Of a stretch of DNA of 64,000 bases, positions 9,966 through 22,147 are shown in pieces. The stretch is taken from NCBI GenBank assembly GCA_037576215.1, contig JBANDB010000006.1, forward strand, positions 2,852,001 through 2,916,000, written 5' to 3'. The notes under the pieces were generated by a model. That model saw nothing but the letters and a program-made list of their open reading frames with translations, searched no databases and was not told where the DNA came from. Each line of letters opens with the position of its first letter. Positions within the stretch are counted from its first letter, which is position 1. A program made the translations under genes and the position numbers. The DNA comes from Armillaria gallica. Lineage: Eukaryota > Basidiomycota > Agaricomycetes > Agaricales > Physalacriaceae.

Positions 9966-12092
9966 ATGCTTGGAGCTGTATCGATCCAGCAGCCACTCAA
10001 GCCGTCATTGTCTATCTGTCATGGAGCAGGTCAGTCCTCATCGCGCAGAAGTCGTCCGTCGATGTCGAATATATGCGCGAAATTGGTGACCGTGAAGAAG
10101 GGCCGCAAAGAAGGTATCTTGTCTCCTCTTTTGTCTATTTTAATCCTACTGCATGTCTTCTTCGTCAGCGATAGTGTTGAGTCTGAACAAACCCGTAACC
10201 ATAGGCAGAAATCCGGACTACTGGTGCGTTGGCAGCTTCGGAGATCAGATTCATTTCTCATCCGCCCCAGCACATACGTTGTTACAGACGCTTCGGTGTC
10301 AGGTGTTCACTGCAAGCTTTCCGCGTACGAGTCTTGGTTCTCCTGCATCATCCTCTTCATCAGCTGTCTCTTAGCGTTCGATCTCCCAACGGCGGCGTTA
10401 TCGTTTCTTGTCAAGTTAGGACTTCTATTTCCAACCTTCCTCATTACTCGTTGGTCTCTAGGACATGTCAAAAAACGGCATCATATTGAATGAGCATCGG
10501 ATCAGGAAGACAGCAGTCATATTGATGGATGGTGATATGATACACATCCCAGACTCTCTCAGTACGTGGCTTCATTTTTGCCTTTCCGGCAATCTGAAAC
10601 TGTCTTCAGCTTTTACCTGCATCCACCTTTGGAAGGAGCCTGTCGAAAAAGTCACTGTCTTCGATCCTACACCTCCCCAGCAGCCAACACACAAGGTCCG
10701 ATGTTAATAAACTATAATGATCCAGCATGGCTCACCCAATCATGATAGCAAATCGGCGCATACATTGTGACTTCTCAGTGCTTAGGAAGTGGGTCCTTTG
10801 CAACCGTTCATCTTGCTCTTGATACAGCACACCAGCGACAAATCGCCTGCAAAAGTATTCGGACGAAGAAGGAGCACGAGATGAGTCAAGTAATGAAAGA
10901 AATTCGGATTCTTATGGCTTTGAATCACGCAAGTAAAGATTTATCAGTCGGCGATCACGCTTTCATCTCTTCACAGCCTAATATCAATCGTATCTACGAC
11001 TCTGAAGTCAACGGCAACTTTATGTCGGTACTTTGTCTCTCTAGTCTTGCATTTTACTGACGTAACTTATAGCCACATATTCCTCCAACTCTGCACCGGC
11101 GGCGACCTATTCACATACATCACTAGCTATGCAGAGAAGGACAGCCGTTTGTGTGAAGCTGAGGCGAAGTACATTATGTATCAACTCCTCAAAGCTCTCA
11201 TGTATCTTCATGATAAAAGTATCTCACACCGAGGTATGACAGCTTTTCCAAGCTGATGCGGATACTGATTTATGACTAGATATAAAGGCAAGCGGATGTT
11301 CTTTGCTGCTCTAGTGCCTGGTTTACTATTGCCGTCGTCAGCCTGAAAATATTCTCCTCTATTGTCCCGGTCCATATCCGCGAATATTGATCGCAGACTT
11401 CGGACTCGCTCGTCCTAAATCATATCAGGAAACATTCAATGTGTGCGGTACTGTCTCGTATCTGCCGCCAGAAGGTATCCTTGCATTGGATCAAAAACAC
11501 CTGGGATATGTTGGGTGCGCGCTATCTCCTCCACAATAGAACGGTGTTGAGAATTTGTAGGATGCCATCTGATTGTTGGAGTGCTGGCGTTATTTTATAC
11601 ATCATGCTGTCGTATGTGGATGCTTTTCTTCTCTCTCAGCGCCTGAGGGCATCGTTCCGCGCTGAGACCATATGACCAACACTCACTATCATTGACGTGC
11701 AGAGGTACACATCCATTCGACTATGAGGCAACCTTCGGATCATCGGATAACTGGATCAGTCATATTCAAGACTCTCGTGATCCCGAGTTTTCGCAATTCT
11801 CACAAAGCTATCTAAGCGGAGAAGCTCGGCTGAAGGAAAGAATCATCAACGGGACTGTCGACTTCCAGAGAACACCATGGGATGTTCTCTCTGATGGTTT
11901 GTCTGGCTATCCGACACAATTGCTTTCAGGACTGACCTGTCCATTTTAGCTAAGGCTCTTGTCGGACGTCTTCTCATACACAATCCTTTGCACCGTGCTA
12001 CTGTCTATACCGCTCTCCGCAGCCAATGGATTACAACAGATCTGGAAGAACTTGATGCGGCATATCGAGATCGGATACTTGCATTCCAATGA
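9966..12092 (+). CDS. FHA-domain serine/threonine kinase, CHK2/RAD53-like
   Basis: Predicted nuclear checkpoint-type kinase. An N-terminal FHA phosphothreonine-binding domain (IGRNPDY, ASVSGVHCKL, TSKNGIILNE-like, rebuilt across four introns) is followed by a kinase domain: glycine loop LGSGSFATVH, ATP lysine in IACKSI, catalytic loop HRDIKPEN across introns, ADFGLARP, CGTVSYLPPEG, and DCWSAGVILY. The protein ends soon after the domain with RDRILAFQ and a TGA at 12090. This FHA-then-kinase order fits CHK2/Dun1-type kinases. The start is uncertain: ATG 9966 and ATG 10062 are in the same frame. The leader just upstream contains three CTTGTA repeats. Confidence 0.85.
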
Positions 12093-12281
12093 AAGATCTG
12101 GGTGATATCGATGTCTCTTTCTGGGTAGTCGCTCTTACTCCGCTATTTGAACACTTCTCGTGCTGCCTACGGCTCTTCTGCTATTGTCACACTTTGTTAT
12201 AGTTTGCATATTACTATCATAGACAAGTGCACGGAATACAAACGATACAGTAAAATTGTTCAACTTCTTGCTTCTCCCCAT

Positions 12282-13482
12282 TCATGCTTTCAAGAAATTG
12301 GCATGGACTGTTAGGATAACATATTCAGTGATAATCATCCCCTGCGCAGAAGCATATACTTACAGTGGACGTGATCGGCAGCGAAGGTCGAAATCTACGG
12401 GGCCCGCTTCAGGCTGGTCCGATAAAACATGCAAACAGTAAAACTTACGAAATAATAGCTGTGATCGTACGCTTCCTGGCTCCTTACACGAACCTGAAAT
12501 TCGTCGTAACCAGCCTCTCTTGATGCCTTGAGGAAGTTTTCCGGAAGAAGTTGGCCTGCCTTGTAGAAGTTGTCGCCGGTTCCCTGTGGATGAAATGAGC
12601 CGTGAAGAAAAAGTAAAGGAAGGGACAAATTCCAACATAATCGATGAGGATGTGTACCGGCTCTTTGTAAGCCGAAATCAGGTCAGTCGCGTCATATTTT
12701 CCCTTGGCTTCTTCGACACCTCCCTGAAGATAACCACTGAAAGCCTTTTCGCCCCAAGGGCATCTGGTAGGGTTACAAATTGGAGCAAAGGCAGACGCAG
12801 ATCTGTACTGTTTCGTAGTCGACGAGAGATACAGCGTTAGAGCTCCGTGTCCTCCCATGCTATGACCAAAGATCGATTGGCGTTGCCAGTCCTTTTGAGT
12901 TTAACAATAATTAAGATGTTCTTCAAAGGCTACTAGACTTACGATGGGTAGGCCGGCTGCTTGGATGATCTCCGGGAGCTCCAACGTGATGTGAGTGTAC
13001 ATGTTATAATGTTTTGAGTATTTGGGGTTGGTCGCATTGATGTAGAAACCGGCCCCCGTCCCGAAATCCCAGTTATCGTCCTCGCCTTCGATACCTGCCC
13101 CGCGGGGGGAAGTGTCGGGAAAGAGAATAGCGATTCCTTGAGCGGATGCAGGTCCCAAGAATGAACCTTTCTGGGCTCTTGAGTTCAGACAGTCAGCTCA
13201 GATCATGTCACGATCGGGAGCTGGGATTACCGACCCATTGTCCTCAGTGCAAGTCAAGCCCGATAGATACACCAGTACGGGTACTTTGGTTGTCTCGCTG
13301 GCGTTTGGCGGAATGAAAAGATTAAAATTTGCAAAGAGCCCGCCTAACGCAGCAGACTGAGGTCGAGATCAGTGGTGGGTTGCGGGGAGGGCATTGTAAA
13401 ATGAAAAGACCTTGAATTTATACTTTGCAAGCTCTCCTTCAAAAACTTTGTTCGAAGACGTCTTTTCCAGCTGCACGGACAT
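12282..13482 (-). CDS. S-formylglutathione hydrolase (esterase D)
   Basis: Cytosolic enzyme that hydrolyses S-formylglutathione to formate and glutathione, the second step of glutathione-dependent formaldehyde detoxification. From ATG 13482 the protein begins [33 protein letters not shown] and [20 protein letters not shown] follow, then the nucleophile elbow [10 protein letters not shown], the acid in the DYGTGDNF region, and the catalytic His in DHSYYF. The C-terminus [11 protein letters not shown] then FHANFLKA is completed by a last small exon (stop at 12282-12284) after an intron with donor GTAAGT. Length is about 285 residues, as usual for the family. All catalytic residues are present. 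Confidence 0.92.
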
Positions 13483-13647
13483 TTTGGTTGATGTAGGTGA
13501 GACTTAAGGAAGATCGATCCCTATGACGTCGGTCACAATCTGATCTAATCTTGCCATAAAAATCATAACGAGCAAAATAAAATATACACAGAAACTTATT
13601 CGGTGGCAACTTTCTTGTTTCGCGTCCAGTGCCCCTAATAGTCCTCA

Positions 13648-14282
13648 CTACTTGGTCTCCATGACATAGCCAGATGGGCGCCCGTTGGCAGTACCAGTAA
13701 CCTCCATATCATCATCAGATTCGCTTTCTTCACTAGTCTCCATGCCATCGTCAGAAAGCTTCTCCTCCACCAGCTGAGCTCTATTCTTTGTTCAGTTGGC
13801 CAGCCTTGTGTCCACAGTTCAGAATGGTCGCGCAACATATGCTCCTCATCTAGGTTACTACTGTCCTCCATAGCGAGTGGTGACTGCAAGCGGCAAACGC
13901 CGAACTCAGTCATATCGAGTAGCATATTCGGTGCGAATGTTTTCGAACCTACTTCTGACCGGTTTGGTGTGGTGGGGGACGGTGGTGGAGCGCTGGGGAT
14001 TAGATCGGAGTGTGCATCGGTGTCTGCGGTCTCCGGGAGAAGTGCTTCGCGTGCCCTAGATCTTCTGGGAGGAGGTTTAAGAGGATGTATATATGGCTCC
14101 GGGCTTGGAGCTCGAGGCGGAACATAAGAAGGATCATATGAACAGGTTTGCTGCGTACTCGATGGATCGAAGTTGCTGTAGGGGCGCCATGGTGCGAACT
14201 GAACTGAAGGAATCAGGATGGCGTCAATCGGGATGCCAACTTCTTCAGCATAGGCGGTGAAATCCATGTTGGGCGCTGACAT
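13648..14282 (-). CDS. Hypothetical Pro/Ser-rich acidic protein
   Basis: Unrecognised protein. From ATG 14282 it reads MSAPNMDFTAYAEEVGIPID, then a Pro-rich segment (PPRAPSPEPYIHPLKPPP) and an acidic Ser/Thr segment. To reach the sensible C-terminal frame (LVEEKLSDDG, ESESDDDMEV, YVMETK, TAG at 13650) a very short intron of 36 bases (donor GTGGAC, acceptor AATAG) or a 1-base correction near 13790 is needed; otherwise the frame ends at 13635. It could be the soluble tail of a larger membrane protein whose upstream exon lies at 14615-14700. Low complexity prevents family assignment. Confidence 0.45.
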
Positions 14283-14935
14283 TGGTGAAGAAGCTACGCT
14301 GCAAAGATATAATGGGAGGTCGAATAGTTTGAGTTATCAACTTCAGCTCACCGTAGTTTATATATGCTAAATCAAGTCCAAGGGGTAGAACAATGGTCAA
14401 AGTAAACATCCTATACAATGAAGCATTGCTTGACACGGCCGCGTGGCTGAGCCGCAATTTCTGGAGAACAAAGACAAATATTTCCTTGCTTTAGTGTCCT
14501 GCCGAAATAAGAATCATAGTAGGAGGGACTTTGTCTTAGTAGAAGAATGGTAAATGTCTTGCGTAAGTTGTTCTTGCGCACAATGTTCGTGTGTGGATGC
14601 GCCGAAGATCTAGTTTATGGACCGATAAATCTGCAGATGAAGTGGGCGATGGCAGCAACCAACGCGAGCATCAGAGAGAGTGAACCCGCCTGGATACCAA
14701 TTATAATCTGTAGACCTCCTTTTAGTAAACATGAAGTCGCAAGGACTTCTCGATTCTAAGTTTGATCAACGAGCGTACAGGTTCCCTCCCGAATCAATGG
14801 GATCCTGATTGGCATGGAGACCTGCCGTGTCGATATCAGTAAGGAAACGATACTTTCTTCTGATAATTCATAGCCATATTTTGCTCGTCACGCTAATATA
14901 GTTGCCTTTCGTTGTTCTATCATCTAAAAATAGAT
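14283..14935 (-). other. Gap with a possible small membrane-protein exon
   Basis: About 650 bases between the hypothetical gene and the end of the lipid-droplet hydrolase. On the minus strand, after a CTACAG acceptor near 14707, a frame reads a strongly hydrophobic helix with SLSLMLALVAAIAHFICRF and ends at TAA 14617-14615. It could be a tiny single-pass membrane protein or an exon of the neighbouring Pro-rich gene, but I could not join it in phase to any upstream exon. Confidence 0.3.
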
Positions 14936-16094
14936 CTATGACAAATCGGCGAGCCATTGAAGGCATCGGAGAGCAACCTGTTGACTGTGATCTGGTAGAT
15001 GATATGATACATCAGCTCATAGAACGAGCCACATAGTGTTATGGAATCTCACTGATGCAGAAGGCGTGAGGAACATCGGGGCCGATGGCGACAACGGTAC
15101 GTGGAGAAGACGTCTTTAGTTCAGACATAATAACCTGCTTGTGTTTGCCAACCCATCCGTCTTTACCAGCAAAGTAGATCCGGATTCGATTGTCATGAGA
15201 GGCGATGAATTTAAAGTCGGCCTCTTTGACCGATTGCATCTCGTCGTGCGACATTTCCAAACAAGCTAACACAGACTCGGGTGAGTAAAGAAGCCTTTGA
15301 AGAACAGTGATTTGGTGGGCCGGCCAATCCCAGAACAGAACTTTGAGCAAGAAGGCAGGGATGTAAGTACCGAAGATACTCGTCAGCTTGGAGGCAAGGA
15401 TTCTGGGAAGTGGATGGAAAAGCCACTACATACAGGGTGAAAACAAGCATGGAGTGGTGATGCCAGGTAGCACCCACCGATAGAGAGCGTCCATTCGGAG
15501 TATCCGCTATATATCGAATTGTAGGTGTTATCAGATGAAGATTGGCGATGTTCTCAGGACGTGCTTTTAGAACCTGTTTGGCGGCTCTGGTCAGTCGACA
15601 TCATGACCAGTCTAAAATCCCGAGACCTTACCTGCAGAGAAATCCAGCATCCAATGCTATGCGTTATGATAACGATTCTGACACTCTTCCCATAGTATCC
15701 AACCAGGGCGTCTACAGCTTCAATACCGCCTTGGACCTGGGACGACAAGCCGCAGTGAGAATAAGGAAGGGCAAAGCTATGACCCAAGTGTGAATGGGCA
15801 AGTATGGCAAGATTGTTGGAATGGTATTTTTCGCGTATGACAGACAGAAACGGAACATAGAATTCGACTAAACCGGGGTTTCCTGTTCTCAGTTAGAGGA
15901 CGGAATCCAGCAGTTAATGTACGTCAGTATTTACCAGGCTTGAATAGTATAATTGTGTCGGGCACATTGCCAGAGCGAGTCGGCCACCAGAGCGAATGGA
16001 CCGTTCCAAGCGATATCTTGTGTGTAGCATGCCGGTACTCTGCATTGTCGTGGTGCAGAGAATCGAGAGGTTCGAGGAAAGACGGAAGAGGCAT
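14936..16094 (-). CDS. Lipid-droplet-associated serine hydrolase (LDAH family)
   Basis: Alpha/beta-hydrolase of the LDAH (DUF2305) family, which acts at lipid droplets. From ATG 16094 the protein starts MPLPSFLEPLDSLHH. It carries TIILFKPGNPGLVEFYVPFL, the usual family entry motif, then AHSHLGH, the nucleophile motif IITHSIGCW, the acid in AGKDGWVGKH, and the catalytic His in DVPHAFC. The C-terminus is finished by a last exon (LPDHSQQVALRCLQWLADLS, TAG at 14938) after a GTGAGA intron, matching the end of the family. The start codon is only 94 bases from the divergent SEC8 start. Confidence 0.85.
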
Positions 16095-16188
16095 TCGTTG
16101 AATTTGTCATTGTCTCGCAGCAGCATTGGCATGCTGATTTGGGCTTGACAATAATATCGCCTTGCAACGACGACCATCGCAGTGGTTG
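16095..16188. promoter_or_regulatory. Bidirectional promoter, LDAH-like / SEC8
   Basis: Only 94 bases separate the two divergent start codons, so both leaders and the core promoter must share this interval or reach into the opposite coding region. I see no TATA box. Inferred from gene layout alone. Confidence 0.5.
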
Positions 16189-19100
16189 ATGTCGCGCGCT
16201 CCTCCATCTTCTTCTCGTCGCGGCCGGTCGCCTTCGTTTTCGAATGGAATTCCTACAATCTCGCCTCCCCTCTCGGCGCCAGGTACGACGATGGCCACCA
16301 GGCCCTTGCAAATCAGTCGAAGTTCTTCGCGACCAACGACTCCCAGTAATAGCTCCATAATATCGACTTCTCCAAGGGCTACCCCACCCAACACTGCACC
16401 AGTTGGTCCTTCTCGACCTCAGCGATCTGAGCTACGAGCTCGGGTCTCTGACTTCAATGGAAACGACCGAGGGTCTACGTCTTATCGAGACAGTGTTAGT
16501 ACAACGCGTTCTGACGCTTCTTCCTCCCTTCACTCTCGAACGATGACAAGCACGCCTGTTAAAACACGACCGCCAAAGCCTCCGCGGCTAAACAGCTTAC
16601 CCACCGACGATGAACAGACCCCGACACCGACATCACTGTCATCGGTCATGTCTGCCTTTCAGTCTGCAGGAAGACGACGTGCGATGACTAATGGAAGCGA
16701 CGACTTGGAGTATCAGAAGGAGAAGAGAGCCGAAATGGAAGCTGAGAAAGCCAGACAACAGCGAATACGAGACAAGGTGCCTGGACGGAGGGTGAATGGT
16801 AAAGCTCGAGCAGGCGATATTGACGGTGTGTCCCTTTATAATATTCTCTTTCAATCCCTGAATTGTGCCCTCTAGCTGTGCTCGATCAAATAAGAGACGA
16901 ATGGGCTTTTGTAATTGACCCAGATGTGAGCATGTTAGCATTCAACAGCAGTGCGTCTCGCTAATTAATATGCTGTAGTTCAACCCCGTGGACCTGGCAC
17001 TTCAACTCCTGGATGATTCATCACTTGGGAAGGATATTGATTCATTTCACAGTACCAAGAATCTACTGTCCAAAGCCCTGCAAGGTTCTGTCGACAAACA
17101 TCATCAGGCCTTCGCCGCCGCACTTCCTCACCATGCCAACCTCTTGAATCACCTGGGTGATATGCAAACACAGATAAATGAGACGCGAACAGCTTTACAG
17201 GAATCAAAAGATGCGTTAGGTAGCAAACGTGCTGACCTTGTACAGCTTTGGGCGAGAGGACAAACTTTGGAAGAAATGATGCGACTTTTGGATCAAATGT
17301 GCTTGCCTATTCTCTCATCACTTGTACTGGGCTCATATGTTTTCAGAGAGCATCTCAAGTCTGTGCCTGACCTTCTAGAGACTCTCATGTCAGAAAAGCG
17401 CCTCCTCCAGGCGTCCGTTCTACTCGTTCGAAGCCTAAAGATAATAAATAAACCTGAAATGCTTGAAATTGGGGCTGTCTCCGACTTGCGAGGCTATTTG
17501 TTGGGCCAAGAAACGGTACCGGTATTTTTGGGCGTTTCTGTATATCAACGACTAATCGAACCTCTAGGCTCTGCGAGAAATCTTGACTGATGAACTTCAT
17601 AGTCACTTGTATCTAAAGTCGTTTTGGTGTGACTCTCGTTGGGCGGCTTATACGCCAAATCAGCGGACATGTTAGTGTTATCACTTCAATCTGACTCTGG
17701 CCTTACTCAGAATCTCATACAGTCCCCAAACTCGATTTCGAAAATGACTCCCTTCCACTCCTTCTCAGACATCCCCATCCTCTGCCACGTTTCATCGGAC
17801 ACGTCTTGCACGCTTTATCGACGAACTTACATTACGACCCAATGACCCACCCCATGACCTGGATGACCCTAATTTCCGCAACGGATTCCCTACCCCTTCG
17901 TCTTCCTCAATATCTAATATCACACCTGTAATGCAGAACTCTAATCCTGAGACCGACTCCTTTGCGTACATGGAAACGGTGCTCGAATCCCTCGCGGTCC
18001 TAAGCCGACTAGGCAGCGCCCTGGACAATGTCGCACAACGCGTGCCTAATGAAATTTTCAGCCTGGTGGAGACAACCCTGGATGAAGTTTCAGATCGTGC
18101 TGAGTACGGTCGGCGTGGATCCGTGTATGCTCTTATGCGGGGTGCAACGCGATCCGAGGGCGTGTACGTTTTTGCGACGAGTGCGTCTTCCGTGAGCAAC
18201 AGGGCCGCAGGGAAGGGGGATTATCTCAACCCGTCGTGTCTGAGATTGTCTGCTCTTGAATCCTCTGCAAAGCAAGTCGACCATGAGATACTAAAAGATT
18301 TCTTTTGGACGCTTTATTCAAAAATGGATGCTGTTGCTCAAGGTCTGAGGGTGATTTACGAAGTAGCCAATCGAATTGGTTCTGTAAGTGCATCGCTTAT
18401 TTCATTCATACAATCTCGACTTATATTGGTTCCTTGTAGCGGCGAGATTTCAAGGATGCAGCAGGGACGAAGCCTGGCGCTCTTTTCCCCCTGACAGACA
18501 TTTGGATGTCAGTGCAGTCCGAGGTCAGTGTTTTTCCGACACGATGATTCCCCTCCTGATCACTATTATGTAGATACGAACACTTACCTCCGACTATTTA
18601 ACCAACGAAGAGCAAGGCGCCGCTTCTGGCCGAAATCCGGTGTCTTCCATCAATGAAATTCTTCGTGAAGGTCGTTATTCGAGAGACAGGACAAAGGTTT
18701 TTCGCTGATTCGCTATATAAAGCGACGAATTACTGATTACCCGTCCCACACAGGGGGTGTTCCGGTTCGTGGACAGTGATGTGAAGTTGACCAACAAGTT
18801 ACTACAGCCTCATGAGGATGAGTTGACCCGTGTTCTTAAAGACACGATGCCTGGGCTAGTCCAGGGTGCCTCCGATAACACTGTACAAGCCGCCCTCTCT
18901 AATGTTGGTGTGGATGATCGGATACTTGGAGCAGGTCAACACCATCGACTACTCATAGAACCAGATACATTCCATGTCACTGTTCTTTTTGAGCCGACAC
19001 TGACTTTTCTCGCTTGTGTTGCTGAAACTCTACCCTCAGGGACAGAATCGACTCGGGATTCGAGTGCGGTTTTGGACGACTTTGTCTTGAAGGTATATCT

Positions 19101-20812
19101 TCCTCAGCTAGAAGAGAAAGTATCATCCTTGTTCCATGAGGCCGTCACCGGTATTGCCACTGCTTGTTATATTATCGTCAATATTCATCCTGCTACCAGG
19201 TCACGACGCCTTCCTTCCTGATCCCTTGTCAGCGAAATTCTGCCGGGAGCCTTTAGTCAAGGTTATTTATCCGTGATTCCACTTCATTAACAAGTACTCA
19301 TGCAGTTTTCAGGCAAGCACACAGCTCATGGCATTGATAAATTCATTGTGTGCCATGCTCCAAATCACGCCTTTCCACCGAGAAAACTATGCCCGATTGA
19401 TCCTTGGAGTCATTATTCAGTTCTATCAGCGCTGCAGTGACCGGTTCCAAGACTTAGTTTCGATACCAGCAGAAGAACCGCAAGCAGCGCCGCATGTAGC
19501 GCTTGCTGTTCAATGGGCACAGCGGTCAGAGTCGAGTCCTTGCTTGAGGGAGCTGCTGTCTATATCAGTGAGTGCTTTCGTGGTGGCGTGATATTAGCGT
19601 CTCACAGCATCACAGCCAAGTGATATATCAACACACCAGCAACTTTGTCGACAGGAAACCAACCTCGAGCTCGACTTTCTTGGTCAGGACACGATTAAGG
19701 AAACGGATCTTATCCCATCAATACGCAACCTGTCTGCGTTGGCGAGTCTATATCGCAGTGTGGTGAGTATCCGTATGATGTCACTTCTCAATCCTCCTGA
19801 CAATTTCAGGCTTGGTTTGCTTCCGAGCTGAAAGCCTTGAAGTCTCGACCACCGGACGCGCCAATGAGTCCACTGAGTCTAGAACCTTTGTCTGCGACAT
19901 CTGTCTCATCTCCGGTCCTGCCACCGCCGCCGGCAGCCTTAACAGAGCCTTTGGCGCTTCCTCTTTCAAAGGAAATGTCCCTGTACGAATCTTTTCATCA
20001 CCGTTTCACAGGCGCTGACACATACCCAGACGCTTTGGCGCGTTGCTCAAGACATACGAACAGCTCGCAGAGCTTATTTTGGATACAATTAGAATTGACA
20101 TCCGGTGTCGGACTATATATTATCTTGATTCGGCACTACGTTATGCGAGTTTCCTGGCTCTTCAACTTCCGTACACGCTTGCTCATTTGCTTTTACAGGG
20201 CAATTATTCCATGGAGCAGGAAGCAGGGGAGCCAGATCCCCACGTAATCGATCTCAACAATGAACTAGGAGAATGTGATGAGTTCCTTAGCACCAGCTTG
20301 CCGGAGACGGCAAGACGGCAAGACACTTTTTTCGCTCGTATGCCTTTTTTTCATCTATACTCCTAGATTTATATTCGTTGGGTTGGGATACCTCATGGAA
20401 CACATTTTGATCGCGAACGCTCGGTATCTTGGTGTCCCGACTAGCTTTGGGATCAAGAAGATTATCCGGAATATGCTCGCTCTACAACAAAGCGTCAAGG
20501 CTATTACAAACGACCAAAACAGCGAGTTTGAAAAAGCGAAGCGCTACTACACGCTCTTTTTTATATCACCACAAGTAAGCATGCTGACGGTGCTTTTGGT
20601 TACTGTTCTGATTCCTGTCGCTGTAGGCGATGCTTGACGGGATACGACAAAAACAGCTGTTCACTTTCGATGAGTATCTGACAATGTTACGGTTGCAGTG
20701 CGGAGTCGACCAGACAGAAGGAGACCCTAGAGCCTCCAAGGCAATCAATCGTAACTATAGTATGTATGTTATAGACTTGCATGGGCTAGAAATGGAGAAC
20801 TCGGCATCATAA
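16189..20812 (+). CDS. SEC8: Exocyst complex component Sec8 (EXOC4)
   Basis: Subunit of the octameric exocyst, which tethers secretory vesicles to the plasma membrane before SNARE fusion. It begins with a Ser/Pro/Arg-rich region of about 200 residues (SSSRRGRSPSFSNG). The conserved Sec8 N-terminal domain then runs DEWAFVIDPDFNPVDLALQL, STKNLLSKALQGSVDKH, FAAALPHHANLLNHLGDMQ, with a coiled-coil stretch. Many small exons cover the rest to FTFDEYLTMLRLQCGVDQ near the C-terminus and TAA at 20810. By eye the protein is roughly 1,200 residues, comparable to family members. The first in-frame ATG is 16189. Confidence 0.9.
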
Positions 20813-20856
20813 TCACTATTTATCGTAGCATACCAACATATTTATTTAATGCGGGA

Positions 20857-22062
20857 CTATTTCTTGCGCTTCTTACCAGTGTCAGGCTTCTGTGAGTCTT
20901 CGAGTGTTGCCTTGTTGTACCAAGCGAGCGCTGCCGAGTCAACTTCGCCATACTGGTGAACAGGTACCACAGATACGGCAAGGGACTGATCAGACAAGGA
21001 CACTACGTATCTTCCGTCTTTCGCCCCTGATTGATAAGTATAAGTGACTTCGGGGAGCTTGCCTAGTAATTGCTGATATCGTCGGCGTAGCCATCTCGAG
21101 GGGTGTCGCGCAGTGGGAGGGGATGGAGTCTGACCAGTCTTTTCCGTAGTCTGAAGCTCTCTCCGGGTGATTGGCCTAAGCCCCTCCTTCCCATGTCCGA
21201 CAATACTATGAATGTCCTCTAGAAGTCCTTGTTCTTGGAAACCAAAGCCTCTAATCCCGGCCTCGCGAATGGTTACCGGAGATGCATCCGCCGGCGTGTT
21301 ACTGAAAACCTTTGCTTTGACTTCTAACGGAGGGTATACCTTCGTCGCTTCCTGGGTAAAGAAACGCCATCGAATATTGACTTCGCGTCGCTTGCTAAGA
21401 GGCCCCAGAAGTTTGGCGTCTTCAGATGTGGGGTCGGCACGCGAGGGAAGTGTTGGAGGCGTCTCGAGATCCTCAAGAGTAAGAGCTTTTTTGGTCGACC
21501 GGCTTGCTGGCGAGGTGAGCAGAGCGGCGAGCTCTTTGGGGTATACTGGTGGTCGAGACTTTTCAACGGCTGGTATAATGGGAGGCGGTTTTTCGGCCTT
21601 GGGGTCTGTCAAGAGCGGCTGTACGTTGCTGAGATTCTCGACAAGACGAAGAAGTGGCTTCACTTACTTGCATTAGCTCCCACCGTAGCTTTCCTTTTCT
21701 CCCGTATGCAACGTCAAGAACGTGATTGAACGCAGGAGTGCTTCCTTGAATAGCGGCCTTGACGGTGGCCAATTCCTATATGCCGTCGTGAGCACAGATA
21801 CTGGGTGCATTTACAGAACACGAAGACCTTTGTAAAGCGCTTCAACTTTCGGCGGCCCAGTCCTTTGGAATCTTTCGTTTCTACGATTGCCCGCACATCG
21901 TCAGAGGCCTTGATTCGATAGAAATACCTGCAGGTCTATTGAGCGGGAAGAGCAGAAAAGCAGGATTGCGCACCTAAGGTATGCATGGGGTAGATATCGA
22001 GTCTCGCGGATGAATTCTCTGTAAACGGAGAATAGCTGACGAGTAGATTCCGACAATGTCAT
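20857..22062 (-). CDS. LYR-motif (Complex1_LYR-like) protein with long C-terminal extension
   Basis: From ATG 22062 it reads MTLSESTRQLFSVYREFIRE, the LYR-type helix used by mitochondrial assembly and acyl-carrier-binding proteins. It continues through small exons with KASDDVRAIVETKDSKGLG and LDVAYGRKGKLRWELMQPLL, which recur in fungal proteins of this type. About 260 residues follow that are Pro/Lys-rich and end KPDTGKKRKK (stop at 20857). A mitochondrial role is inferred from the family; the exact client is unknown. The extension is long for an LYR protein. It is head-to-head with the ceramide glucosyltransferase gene. Confidence 0.7.
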
Positions 22063-22147
22063 GGAGGCATACAGCCAAAGGAGATGCCGCCGGCAACCAA
22101 CGGTTCCCTTCAACGTTGACGGTGCCCTACATGCGCTGACTCTTGCC

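Noticed and set aside
13780..13830. Frame jump in the Pro-rich hypothetical gene as another G/C-run loss
   Set aside because: A 36-base intron restores phase and no G/C run lies at the switch, so it is not counted with the other sites.
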